Source: Candidatus Sigynarchaeota archaeon
GTDB lineage: Archaea; Asgardarchaeota; Lokiarchaeia; Sigynarchaeales; Sigynarchaeaceae
NCBI GenBank assembly: GCA_030587525.1
Contig: JAUQYW010000777.1
Coordinates: forward strand, 1 to 7,102
Reading direction: 5' to 3'
DNA: 7,102 nt
The position numbers and the translations under genes were made by a program. Shown here in pieces: positions 1 through 6,558 of this stretch; position 1 is the first letter of the stretch, and every line of letters begins with the position of its first letter. The notes beneath the pieces are model-generated. The model did not search any database. It saw only the letters and a program-made list of their open reading frames with translations, and had not been told where the DNA came from.

Positions 1-1
1 A

Positions 2-319
2 TTCACGGTCGATTTCAACAAGGATCGAGATGTGCTGGCCATCGAAAGTGTCTATTTGTTCAGGTCGACTAGGGAACCGATCCGGTGGTCATATGCGGTT
101 AAAAATTTCACTTTATCTCACGTCGCCGCCGTGATGATCCATGTAAAATTCAAAAACCCATCCGGAAAACGAAAATTGCTCATGGTAGGAGTATATATCG
201 AGACGTTCGAACCGGTGCAATTATACCAAACCTGGAGCGAGGAGGACGCCGAAACCATGCGACAAAAGATCGCGAAATTGTTGTGGGGAGATCCAGGTAA
301 AGTTTATGCCCCGGATTAA
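2..319 (+). CDS. C-terminal part of a hypothetical membrane-anchored protein, upstream tandem paralogue (5' truncated by window edge)
   Basis: The frame is open from base 2 to the TAA at 317-319 and reads FTVDFNKDR at its very first codons. The same string occurs inside the next gene just after its second membrane helix, so this is a gene whose N-terminal membrane part lies outside the window. The GTG at 32 is internal and should not be taken as the start. About 105 residues are visible. They form an alternating, probably beta-rich domain followed by a C-terminal helix containing EEDAETMR and ending with LLWGDPG. By hand alignment about 58 of 100 residues match the downstream copy, strongest at STREPIRW, LYQ.W and EDAETMR..IA..LWGDPG. 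I do not recognise a named family. The fold could be a PH-like domain, inferred only from the strand pattern plus a final helix. Function is unknown. Confidence 0.75.
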   Translation, partial: FTVDFNKDRDVLAIESVYLFRSTREPIRWSYAVKNFTLSHVAAVMIHVKFKNPSGKRKLLMVGVYIETFEPVQLYQTWSEEDAETMRQKIAKLLWGDPGKVYAPD

Positions 320-323
320 ACGA

Positions 324-346
324 ATATGATATACTTCCGATATATC
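324..346 (+). promoter_or_regulatory. Possible TATA-like promoter element between the tandem paralogues
   Basis: The 45-bp gap before the preferred start at 365 contains an AT-rich stretch with two near copies of GATATA. GATATA at 328-333 and TATATC at 341-346 also form a 6-bp inverted repeat with a 7-bp spacer. This resembles an archaeal box A, but its distance to the start does not fit both a TATA role and use of the nearby GGGAG ribosome site equally well. The gene may instead be co-transcribed with the upstream copy. Confidence 0.25.
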
Positions 347-349
347 TCA

Positions 350-354
350 GGGAG
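350..354 (+). promoter_or_regulatory. Ribosome binding site favouring the ATG at 365
   Basis: GGGAG lies 10 nt before ATG 365. No such site precedes the alternative in-frame ATG at 326, which sits only 6 nt after the previous stop codon. This site is the main reason for choosing 365 as the start. Confidence 0.5.
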
Positions 355-364
355 ACGTACATAC

Positions 365-988
365 ATGGCAAAGAACGATGCAGCAAGCAATTGCGTGATC
401 ACGACCGACGACGAGCACGGGCTCGCTTATAAAAACACGATCGACCAGTGGCCATCCCTACGCGGAATATTCGTGATGATGCTTGTCATGGCGCTAGTTC
501 TTGCGTGCATAGGCATGGTGGCGCTGGTTTCCGGCGTGCAATACTTCGGCGATTTCACGGATCCGAGTCTCAATATCTGGTATTGGGTGGGTATCTTTTT
601 TCCAGCATTTTTGATCGTTTGGGATGTTATTTTACTGAGATTTTACACCATCATGACATTCACGGTCGATTTCAACAAGGACCGGGGCATGCTGCTTTAT
701 GAGCTTGGATACTTGCAACGGTCGACCAGGGAACCGATCCGGTGGATGTGCCGGGTCAAGGAGTGGCCGTTATCGAGTGTCACCGCCATTTTCACGACCG
801 GAAACCTCGCTATTCCATTCGGAAAACGGACATTGCACGCGATCATAGCACGCATCGAGGGAAAGGGCTTGCCGGTGCACCTATACCAGGCCTGGAGCCT
901 CGAGGACGCCGAAACCATGAGGGGAAAGATCGCAGCATTCTTGTGGGGAGATCCAGGTTATCACGAGGCGCGATTTGCCAAGAAATAA
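365..988 (+). CDS. Hypothetical two-helix membrane protein with a cytosolic beta-rich (PH-like?) domain, downstream tandem paralogue
   Basis: Encodes 207 residues from the ATG at 365, or 220 if the ATG at 326 is used. I prefer 365 because GGGAG stands before it. Residues 1-33 are polar. Two hydrophobic segments follow at about 34-57 and 71-97, with the short loop GDFTDPSLN between them. This gives a hairpin anchor with both ends on the same side, probably the cytoplasm. Residues 98-207 form a soluble domain of alternating polar and hydrophobic strands ending in an amphipathic helix (SLEDAETMRGKIAAFLWGDPG). Two helices followed by a small beta domain with a closing helix recall PH-like membrane proteins of bacteria and archaea, but I cannot name a family. 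No catalytic motif or metal site is visible. It follows a 5'-truncated paralogue and ends 26 bp from the convergent gatB end. The role is unknown. Confidence 0.7.
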   Translation: MAKNDAASNCVITTDDEHGLAYKNTIDQWPSLRGIFVMMLVMALVLACIGMVALVSGVQYFGDFTDPSLNIWYWVGIFFPAFLIVWDVILLRFYTIMTFTVDFNKDRGMLLYELGYLQRSTREPIRWMCRVKEWPLSSVTAIFTTGNLAIPFGKRTLHAIIARIEGKGLPVHLYQAWSLEDAETMRGKIAAFLWGDPGYHEARFAKK

Positions 989-1014
989 GAAGAGAGCACG
1001 CAGCGCATGAAATT

Positions 1015-2463
1015 TCAGAGCCGCTTCTTGATAAGGGCTCGCGTGACCTCCGGGTCGGCTTGTCCCTTCGTCTTCTTCATGACTTGCCCGACGAGGAACT
1101 CGAACGTGCGGGGATTCTTGCCCTCCTTGACTTCCTTGACGACGTTCTCGTTCTCCGCGAAGACCTCGTCGATGATCTTCTGCAAGATGGCCTCGTCATC
1201 GATGCGCTTGACGTTCTGCTTCTTCACGAGGTCCGCGGGCATCGTCCCGTCGAGCATGTCCTTCACGAGCGTCTTGCCGATCTTGCCCGTGATCGTACCG
1301 TCCTTGATCATCTGCAGCATCTGCACGAGCGCCTTGGGCGAAATCTTGGTCTCGCTGATGTCAAGGTTGTCCTCGTTGAGGCGACGCGCCACGTCGCCCA
1401 TGAGCCAGTTGGACACGTCCTTCGCGTCGTTGAACATCTTGATCGCAGCCTCATAGAAGTCGGCCATGGACTTGGAATCGACGAGGACTTCCGCGTCGTA
1501 CGCGGGAATCTGGTATTGCTTCACAAACCGCAGCACGCGGGCATCGGGCAGCTCGGGGAGGAGCGCCTTGATGCGCTTGAGCTCCTTGGCATCAATAGTC
1601 ACGGGAACGAGATCCGGTTCCGGGAAGTACCGGTAGTCTTTCTCGGTTTCCTTCGTGCGCAGCGATATCGTGACGCGCCGGACCTCGTCCCAGTGGCGCG
1701 TCTCCTGCACGATCTCGACCCCGCTCTTGATCTTCTGCTTCTGGCGCATCATCTCGAAGTTGAGGGCGCGCTCGACCTCCTTCATGCTCGAGATGTTCTT
1801 CACCTCGACACGGGCATGACCTTTATAAGAGATGTTCGCGTCGCAGCGCATGCTGCCTTCCAACGACAGGTCTGCGATGCCGACGTGCTCGATGATCGAC
1901 CGAAGCTTCTTGAGAAACGCCCGTGCTTCCTCAGGGCTCCGTAATTCTGGTTCCGTAACGCATTCGACCAGCGTGCTGCCGTTCCGGTTGTAATCGACGT
2001 ACACGTATGGCGAGGTCGTGATCGAGCCCTCGTACTGCAACTTCCCGGGGTCTTCCTCGAGGTGCAACCGCCTGAAATGCACCACGCGCCTCTCGTTCTT
2101 GCCGGTCGTGAACGTGAGCTCGCCGCCCACGCAGATGGGCACGCCGCCTGCTTTGTCATATTGCGTGATCTGGAAGTTCTTGGTCATGTCGGGGTAATAA
2201 TAATTTTTCCTGAAGAAGAACATGCTTTCCTGGATTTTCGAGTTCAGCGCGATGCCCAGCAGCGTGGCAAATTCGATGGCACGCTTGTTGAGCACGGGAA
2301 GCGTGCCGGGCAAGCCGAGGCACACCGCGCACGTCACCGTGTTCGGTTCCTTGCCACGATAATCGGAGCTGCAGCTGCAGAACATTTTCGTATGGAGCTT
2401 CGTTAATTGAACATGCACTTCTAACCCGATCATCACTTTCATTTCGTCGTCGTCGCTGGCCAT
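1015..2463 (-). CDS. gatB: Aspartyl/glutamyl-tRNA(Asn/Gln) amidotransferase subunit B (GatB)
   Basis: GatB activates the misacylated carboxylate of Glu-tRNA(Gln) and/or Asp-tRNA(Asn) with ATP and binds the tRNA. Ammonia reaches it from GatA. The 482-residue length is normal for the family. The N-terminus has IGLEVHVQL at residues 12-20. Next come the structural zinc cysteines C29-x-C31 and C45-xx-C48, YDKA at 102-105, the GSMRCDANIS...VEVKNISS segment (203-226) and the hallmark YRYFPEPDLVP (277-287). The C-terminal YqeY-like tRNA-binding tail runs from about 352 to 482 and ends with FLVGQVMKKTKG and ALIKKRL. The ATG at 2463 is preferred over the internal Met8 because AGGAG lies about 11 nt upstream and nothing comparable precedes Met8. 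The gene starts 6 bp after the gatA stop, so coupled translation is likely. KNISS-type wording is reminiscent of archaeal GatB. GatB versus GatE: the length and lack of a large insertion favour GatB. Confidence 0.97.
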   Translation of the reverse strand: MASDDDEMKVMIGLEVHVQLTKLHTKMFCSCSSDYRGKEPNTVTCAVCLGLPGTLPVLNKRAIEFATLLGIALNSKIQESMFFFRKNYYYPDMTKNFQITQYDKAGGVPICVGGELTFTTGKNERRVVHFRRLHLEEDPGKLQYEGSITTSPYVYVDYNRNGSTLVECVTEPELRSPEEARAFLKKLRSIIEHVGIADLSLEGSMRCDANISYKGHARVEVKNISSMKEVERALNFEMMRQKQKIKSGVEIVQETRHWDEVRRVTISLRTKETEKDYRYFPEPDLVPVTIDAKELKRIKALLPELPDARVLRFVKQYQIPAYDAEVLVDSKSMADFYEAAIKMFNDAKDVSNWLMGDVARRLNEDNLDISETKISPKALVQMLQMIKDGTITGKIGKTLVKDMLDGTMPADLVKKQNVKRIDDEAILQKIIDEVFAENENVVKEVKEGKNPRTFEFLVGQVMKKTKGQADPEVTRALIKKRL

Positions 2464-2469
2464 CGTAAT

Positions 2470-3942
2470 TTACGCTCCTACCGGTGGTATTTTCTTGTGG
2501 AATTGCAGCTTGTCCTCGATGGCCATGCCAACGCCGAGCACTTGTGCCTCCTTGAAGAAGTTTCCCATGATCTGCATGCCGACCGGCATGCCGCCCTTGT
2601 CGAACCCGACCGGCACCGACATGGACGGGATACCCGCGAGGTTGATGGGCACCGTGAGCACGTCCTCGAGATACATGGTGAGCGGGTCATCGACCTTCGT
2701 GCCGATGTCGAATGCGGTCGTGGGCATGGTCGGCCCGATCAACACGTCGACTTTAGCGAGGGCTTTCTTGAAATCGTCCTGGATGATCGTGCGGGCCTTG
2801 AGCGCTTTCACGTAGAACATGTCATAATAGCCCGCTGACAGGGCGTACGTGCCGAGGATGATGCGCCGGCGCACCTCGGGGCCGAAACCTTCTTGCCGCG
2901 TCTTCGAATACACGGTGTCGAAGTTCCCCTTGGGCACGTCGACGCGCGCGCCGTACCGCAGGCCATCGAACCGCGCCAGGTTCGAGCTGGCCTCGCACAT
3001 GGCAATGAGATAATACACAGGAAGCGAATATTTAATAGAGGGCAAAGAAACATCGGTCGTCGTCGCACCGAGGCTTTTCAGCAGGTCGATCCCCTTGTCG
3101 ATCGCCGATTTCACGTCATCTTTCAAGCCGGCAGCGAAGAATTCCTTCGGGATGCCGATCTTCAGCCCTTTTACTGATTGAAGGCCTTTAGAATACTGGT
3201 CCACGGGCATATCGACGCACGTGGAGTCCAGGGGATCTTTCCCGGCCATGATCTCGAGCAGCATAGCGCAATCCCGCGCAGTGGTGGCGATAGGGCCGAT
3301 CTGCTCAAGGCTGTTCGCGTACGCGACAAGGCCATAGCGGGACACGCGACCATAGGTCGACTTGATGCCGGAAACCCCGCAATACGAGGCCGGGCAGCGG
3401 ATCGAGCCGCCAGTGTCCGAGCCAAGCGCGAGGGGAGCCTCACGCGCCGCGATGGCTGCACCACTACCGCCGCTTGACCCGCCCGGCACTTTCTTAAAAT
3501 CCCAAGGATTTTTTGTAGGTCCATAGCAGGATCTTTCAGTGGACGACCCCATCGCAAATTCGTCCATATTACTTTTCCCAATAATAATCGCCCCGGCTTC
3601 TTTCAGCCGTATCACGACCGTGGCATCGTAGGGCGGGACGTAGCCCTGCAATATCTTCGAACAACACGTCGTCTGCATTCCTGCCGTGGAAATGCATTCC
3701 TTGACGATGAGCGGGATGCCAAGCAAGGGTTTTTTCTTTCCCTTCGGCTTCTTGAGCTCCTTGTCGGCTTTTTCCGCCTCTTTCATCGCGTTATCCTTGT
3801 TCACGAACGTCAACGCGTGGATCTTGGGTTCCAGCTTCCCGATCCGCTCCAGATAATGCGCCATAACCTCGACGGGTGTCGTTTCACCAGAGATTAGCTT
3901 CAGGAGTAGCTCGGTCGCGGTGTTCTCGTGGATCTTGGCCAT
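2470..3942 (-). CDS. gatA: Aspartyl/glutamyl-tRNA(Asn/Gln) amidotransferase subunit A (GatA), amidase-signature family
   Basis: GatA hydrolyses glutamine and passes ammonia to GatB for transamidation of misacylated tRNA. The 490 residues carry the full amidase signature with the Ser-cisSer-Lys triad: Lys81 in GIPLIVKE, cis-Ser156 in PGGSSGGSGAA and nucleophile Ser180 in DTGGSIRCPA. The 24- and 75-residue spacings match those I recall for Staphylococcus GatA. GatA-specific stretches such as YGRVSRYGLVAYANSLEQIGP (about 197-217), and DDPLTMYLEDVLTVPINLAG near the C-terminus, separate it from generic amidases. A Lys-rich patch (KELKKPKGKKK, 61-71) precedes the catalytic Lys. The ATG at 3942 has GTGAT four nt upstream as a weak ribosome site. 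It lies 48 bp after aroC and 6 bp before gatB. No gatC-like small gene lies between or beside them. The usual GLKPTYG appears here as GIKSTYG, a mild deviation. Confidence 0.97.
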   Translation of the reverse strand: MAKIHENTATELLLKLISGETTPVEVMAHYLERIGKLEPKIHALTFVNKDNAMKEAEKADKELKKPKGKKKPLLGIPLIVKECISTAGMQTTCCSKILQGYVPPYDATVVIRLKEAGAIIIGKSNMDEFAMGSSTERSCYGPTKNPWDFKKVPGGSSGGSGAAIAAREAPLALGSDTGGSIRCPASYCGVSGIKSTYGRVSRYGLVAYANSLEQIGPIATTARDCAMLLEIMAGKDPLDSTCVDMPVDQYSKGLQSVKGLKIGIPKEFFAAGLKDDVKSAIDKGIDLLKSLGATTTDVSLPSIKYSLPVYYLIAMCEASSNLARFDGLRYGARVDVPKGNFDTVYSKTRQEGFGPEVRRRIILGTYALSAGYYDMFYVKALKARTIIQDDFKKALAKVDVLIGPTMPTTAFDIGTKVDDPLTMYLEDVLTVPINLAGIPSMSVPVGFDKGGMPVGMQIMGNFFKEAQVLGVGMAIEDKLQFHKKIPPVGA

Positions 3943-3950
3943 TTAAATCA

Positions 3951-3980
3951 CAGTCAAAAATGTGCCGTCAGAAAAAACAT
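3951..3980 (-). terminator. Possible U-rich attenuation or partial terminator between aroC and gatA
   Basis: On the - strand the 48-bp aroC-gatA gap carries a T6 run (3972-3977) followed by a T5 run (3956-3960), each next to a GAC trinucleotide, with no convincing hairpin. Archaeal RNA polymerase can terminate on oligo-T tracts, so aroC readthrough into gatA might be reduced here. The same AT-rich stretch could instead be an internal promoter for gatAB. The evidence is compositional only. Confidence 0.25.
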
Positions 3981-3990
3981 TTCTCGTAGG

Positions 3991-5097
3991 TTATCGCTTG
4001 ATTCTCGGCACCACCCCGGCGGCGAGCAAGATATCCAGCACGACGATGGCCGATACCGCCTCGACGACTGGCACCGCGCGGGGCACGATGCACGGGTCAT
4101 GGCGTCCCTCGTACTCGAGATCGGCGGGTTTTTTCGTGGCCATATCAACGGTCTTTTGCTTTTTGCCGATCGACGATGTCGGCTTGATAGCGACTCGGAA
4201 TACGATGGGCGCGCCGGTTGTAATACCGCCGAGGATGCCGCCCGCGTTGTTGCTAGTGGTGGTGATCGTGCCATCTTTATCGACGACATATGGATCGTTA
4301 TCCTCGGATCCGTGCAACCGTGCCGCCCCGAAACCTGCGCCGAACTCGATCCCTTTCACGGCGCCGATAGACAACACGATGTGGGCCAGCTGGCTCTCGA
4401 TGCTGTTGAAAAACGGTTCCCCGAGACCGCCCGGCAAGCCTGAAATAATGCACTCGACAATGCCACCGACTGAATCCTTGTCTTTCTGGGCCTTTTCGAT
4501 CGCTTCTTCCATCTTCTTGGCAATCGCGGCATCATAGCAGCGGACAGGGTTCTGTTCAACACGTTCACGTAATTTCATTACATCAACATTGCCCTCGTGC
4601 TTGATACCCGCGATCTCCCGGGCGTGCGCCCCGATCGTGACTGGCAAAACAGCCCGGAATACCTGGCTCGCGAACGCGCCGGCCATAACCAGCCCCGCCG
4701 TGAGCCGGCCGGAAAAACGACCCGAGCCGCGGTAATCCTGGAACCCGCCGTACCGGAGCATCGCCGTATAATCAGCGTGCCCAGGGCGCGGGAGATTCTT
4801 GAATTTCTCGTACGCCGATGAGTCCGCGTCCTTGTTCCACGTCACGAGGGTTACCGGAGCGCCGGTCGTCTTGCCGTTGAAAATTCCCGACAAGCATTCC
4901 ACCCGGTCCTCCTCGGCGCGGATCGTGGTCACCTTGCTCTGCCCGGGCTTGCGGCGATCCATCTCCTTGTTGATGCTTTCCAGGTCAATTGCATATCCCG
5001 CCGGCACACCGTCGAGCACCACGCCGACCAGCCGGCCGTGGCTCTCGCCGATCAGCGTAATCACGAACGTGCTGCCGAAGCTATTTGCCGGGCTCAT
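3991..5097 (-). CDS. aroC: Chorismate synthase
   Basis: Converts EPSP to chorismate by anti-1,4-elimination of phosphate using reduced FMN, the last step of the shikimate pathway in the cytoplasm. All three family signatures are visible in the 368 residues. The first is GESHGRLVGVVLDGVP at 17-32, with the catalytic His20. The second is GSGRFSGRLTAGLVMAGA at 124-141. The third is GRHDPC..RAVPVVEA at 331-346. RPGHAD (104-109) supplies the second conserved His, and NNAGGILGGITTGAP (283-297) is the FMN/substrate loop. The length is typical and there is no sign of an added flavin reductase domain, so an external FMN reductase is presumably used (monofunctional type, inferred). The ATG at 5097 is supported by GGTGAT five nt upstream and a family-typical N-terminus. 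It is probably the first gene of aroC-gatA-gatB and is divergent from aroA, whose product is its substrate. Confidence 0.98.
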   Translation of the reverse strand: MSPANSFGSTFVITLIGESHGRLVGVVLDGVPAGYAIDLESINKEMDRRKPGQSKVTTIRAEEDRVECLSGIFNGKTTGAPVTLVTWNKDADSSAYEKFKNLPRPGHADYTAMLRYGGFQDYRGSGRFSGRLTAGLVMAGAFASQVFRAVLPVTIGAHAREIAGIKHEGNVDVMKLRERVEQNPVRCYDAAIAKKMEEAIEKAQKDKDSVGGIVECIISGLPGGLGEPFFNSIESQLAHIVLSIGAVKGIEFGAGFGAARLHGSEDNDPYVVDKDGTITTTSNNAGGILGGITTGAPIVFRVAIKPTSSIGKKQKTVDMATKKPADLEYEGRHDPCIVPRAVPVVEAVSAIVVLDILLAAGVVPRIKR

Positions 5098-5102
5098 ATA
5101 CC

Positions 5103-5108
5103 ATCACC
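5103..5108 (-). promoter_or_regulatory. Shine-Dalgarno site of aroC (GGTGAT)
   Basis: On the - strand GGTGAT precedes the aroC ATG by 5 nt and is complementary to the ATCACC near the 3' end of 16S rRNA. It supports both the aroC start and a leadered transcript. The opposite gene, aroA, lacks any such site. Confidence 0.7.
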
Positions 5109-5129
5109 GAATCGACTCTTTCTTGAATG

Positions 5130-5170
5130 AAGAAAACTCACGATAATAATAAAGAAAACCCACGATAATA
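5130..5170. repeat. Tandem direct repeat, 2 x 19 bp, 22-bp period
   Basis: Copies at 5130-5148 and 5152-5170 agree at 18 of 19 positions, with a 3-bp spacer. They occupy the core of the aroC/aroA intergenic region, so they cannot be explained by coding constraint. They could be an operator pair or a small local duplication. Confidence 0.85.
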
Positions 5171-5179
5171 CCAATTATT

Positions 5180-6490
5180 GTGAGTGTCAAGTCATCCAGC
5201 CTCGACATCCCGCTGCTGAAGCGGCCGTTCGACAAGGCTATTCTCATCCCGGGATCCAAGAGCATCACGAACCGCGCGCTGCTCATCGCCGCGCTGGCTA
5301 GTGGTAACTCGACGCTGAGAAACGTGTTGTTCTCCGACGACACGGAATATATGATCGGGGCGCTCTTGAAGCTCGGGATAAGCCTGGACATCGCCCGGGA
5401 GCAGAACGTGATCATCGTGTATGGTAAAGGCGGTGCCCTGGACCGGCCGAGCGAGCCTATTTTCATCGGCAACTCGGGAACTTGCGCGCGCTTCCTGACC
5501 ACGGCGGTCGCCCTGGGGCATGGCGATTACGTCATCGACGGCAACGAGCGCATGCGCCAGCGGCCCATCCAAGATCTCGTCGATGGCTTGAAAGGACTCG
5601 GCGTCGATGTCTCGACCATCAACAGCACGGGTTGCCCCCCGCTCACGGTGCACGCGAGCGGCATCCGCGGCGGCGAGACCACGGTCCAAGGCAGCACGTC
5701 GAGCCAGTACTTGTCGTCGATCCTCCTGTCAGCGCCCTACGCGAGCAAGGACGTGATAGTCCACGTCAAGGGAAAGCTCGTCTCGCGGCCGTACGTCGTC
5801 ATGTCGGCGCGCATGATGATGCAATTCGGCGCGCGGGTGAGCTGGAAGGAGGATAGCGAGATCTACGTTTTCACGGATAAAAAATACGCCGGACGCGAGT
5901 ACATGATCGAGTCGGACTATTCCAGCGCGTCGTATTTCGCGGGGGCCGCTGCCTTGACCGGAAGCCACGCGGTGCTGACCCGCTTGCCCGCGAACTCGCT
6001 GCAAGGCGACGCTGTGTTCCTCGAGATCCTCGAGCGCATGGGCGCGACCGTGGACCAGAACGAGGAAACCGTCGACGTCACCGGTACGGGCACGCTCGAA
6101 GCTATCGATGTTGACATGTACGATTTTTCCGATCTCGTGCCGACCGTGGCCGTGCTCGCTGCATTCGCAAGGGGAACGACGCGCATCACGAACGTGGAAA
6201 ACATCCGCGTCAAGGAATCCGACCGCATCGCCGCCCTTGCCACGGACTTGAAAAAAATCGGCACCGCGGTCACGGAACACAGGGATGGCCTCGAGATCCA
6301 GGGCGGATGCAAGCTGCACGGCGCGTCCATCCAGACCTATGACGACCACCGCGTCGCCATGAGCTTTGCCATCGCCGGGTTGAAGGTGCCAGGCATCAAG
6401 ATCGAGAACCCGGGCTGCGTGGCGAAAACATATCCGAAATTTTTCGACGAATTTTTGGGTCTCGCGAAAAAACTGAATAATTCAGCATAA
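5180..6490 (+). CDS. aroA: 3-phosphoshikimate 1-carboxyvinyltransferase (EPSP synthase)
   Basis: Transfers the enolpyruvyl group of PEP to shikimate-3-phosphate, giving EPSP for AroC. The 436 residues show the whole inside-out alpha/beta barrel pattern. PGSKSITNRAL (24-34) carries Lys27 and Arg32. GNSGT.AR (97-104), RMRQRPI with Arg128, SSQYLSSILLSAP (174-186), SDLVPT with Asp318, VKESDR (344-349; Lys345, Glu346, Arg349), DDHR (388-391) and CVAKTYP with Lys416 follow. All active-site positions I can map from the E. coli enzyme are present. After GNSGT.AR it has Phe-Leu where E. coli and plants have Pro-Leu, as in fungal AROM enzymes. The GTG at 5180 is the only reasonable start: a stop lies in frame at 5150, the first ATG is at residue 58 beyond the catalytic Lys, and no Shine-Dalgarno is present, suggesting a leaderless mRNA. 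MurA is excluded by the shikimate-type motifs. Confidence 0.97.
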   Translation: MSVKSSSLDIPLLKRPFDKAILIPGSKSITNRALLIAALASGNSTLRNVLFSDDTEYMIGALLKLGISLDIAREQNVIIVYGKGGALDRPSEPIFIGNSGTCARFLTTAVALGHGDYVIDGNERMRQRPIQDLVDGLKGLGVDVSTINSTGCPPLTVHASGIRGGETTVQGSTSSQYLSSILLSAPYASKDVIVHVKGKLVSRPYVVMSARMMMQFGARVSWKEDSEIYVFTDKKYAGREYMIESDYSSASYFAGAAALTGSHAVLTRLPANSLQGDAVFLEILERMGATVDQNEETVDVTGTGTLEAIDVDMYDFSDLVPTVAVLAAFARGTTRITNVENIRVKESDRIAALATDLKKIGTAVTEHRDGLEIQGGCKLHGASIQTYDDHRVAMSFAIAGLKVPGIKIENPGCVAKTYPKFFDEFLGLAKKLNNSA

Positions 6491-6543
6491 AGGATAAAGT
6501 GACGCACTATACGTTGGGGGATAAGTGGGATAGAGTAACTAAC

Positions 6544-6558
6544 TGAGGAACTCATTTT
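6544..6558 (+). terminator. Weak hairpin plus T-run after aroA
   Basis: TGAG (6544-6547) and CTCA (6551-6554) can pair around a GAA loop, followed directly by TTTT. The stem is only 4 bp, but the site sits at the end of the 66-bp convergent gap after aroA, where a terminator is expected. The T-run overlaps the last codons of the opposing gene. Confidence 0.25.

Larger units (their letters stand above)
5098..5179. promoter_or_regulatory. Divergent aroC/aroA control region with two 19-bp direct repeats
   Basis: The 82-bp gap is strongly AT-rich against GC-rich flanking genes. It contains AAGAAAACTCACGATAATA at 5130-5148 and the same 19-mer with one T-to-C change at 5152-5170, a 22-bp period or about two helical turns. 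The AATAATAAAG stretch at 5145-5154 lies about 26-35 bp before the aroA GTG, the distance expected of an archaeal TATA box for a leaderless mRNA. Read on the other strand (CTTTATTATTAT), it could serve an aroC transcript with a leader of about 25 nt. CGATAAT (5163-5169) and ATTATTG (5174-5180) also form an imperfect inverted repeat that reaches the aroA start codon. A regulator binding side by side on one DNA face is plausible but inferred. Confidence 0.6.

Noticed and set aside
32..319. A complete 95-residue gene starting at GTG 32
   Set aside because: The frame is open to base 2 and the residues before GTG 32 match the interior of the downstream paralogue, so the gene is truncated by the window edge.
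326..364. ATG at 326 as the start of the second membrane-protein gene
   Set aside because: It has no ribosome site, lies 6 nt after the previous stop, and would add 13 residues encoded by the TATA-like intergenic stretch. The ATG at 365 has GGGAG upstream. Not excluded with certainty.
742..1944. A 400-codon open frame on the + strand, partly inside the membrane-protein gene and mostly antisense to gatB
   Set aside because: It is a frame shadow of GC-rich coding DNA: its product is an unnatural His/Asp/Arg/Leu mixture without motifs, and it crosses the boundary between two well-supported genes.
2366..2383. GCTGCAGCTGCAG-type repeat or palindrome
   Set aside because: It encodes the conserved zinc-binding Cys-Ser-Cys-Ser-Ser of GatB, so the pattern follows from coding constraint.
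5192..5689. Open frames antisense to aroA (this one and 5729-6349)
   Set aside because: Both lie entirely within the strongly supported aroA gene, have shadow-type composition (Arg/Asp/His/Val/Ala-rich) and show no recognisable domain.
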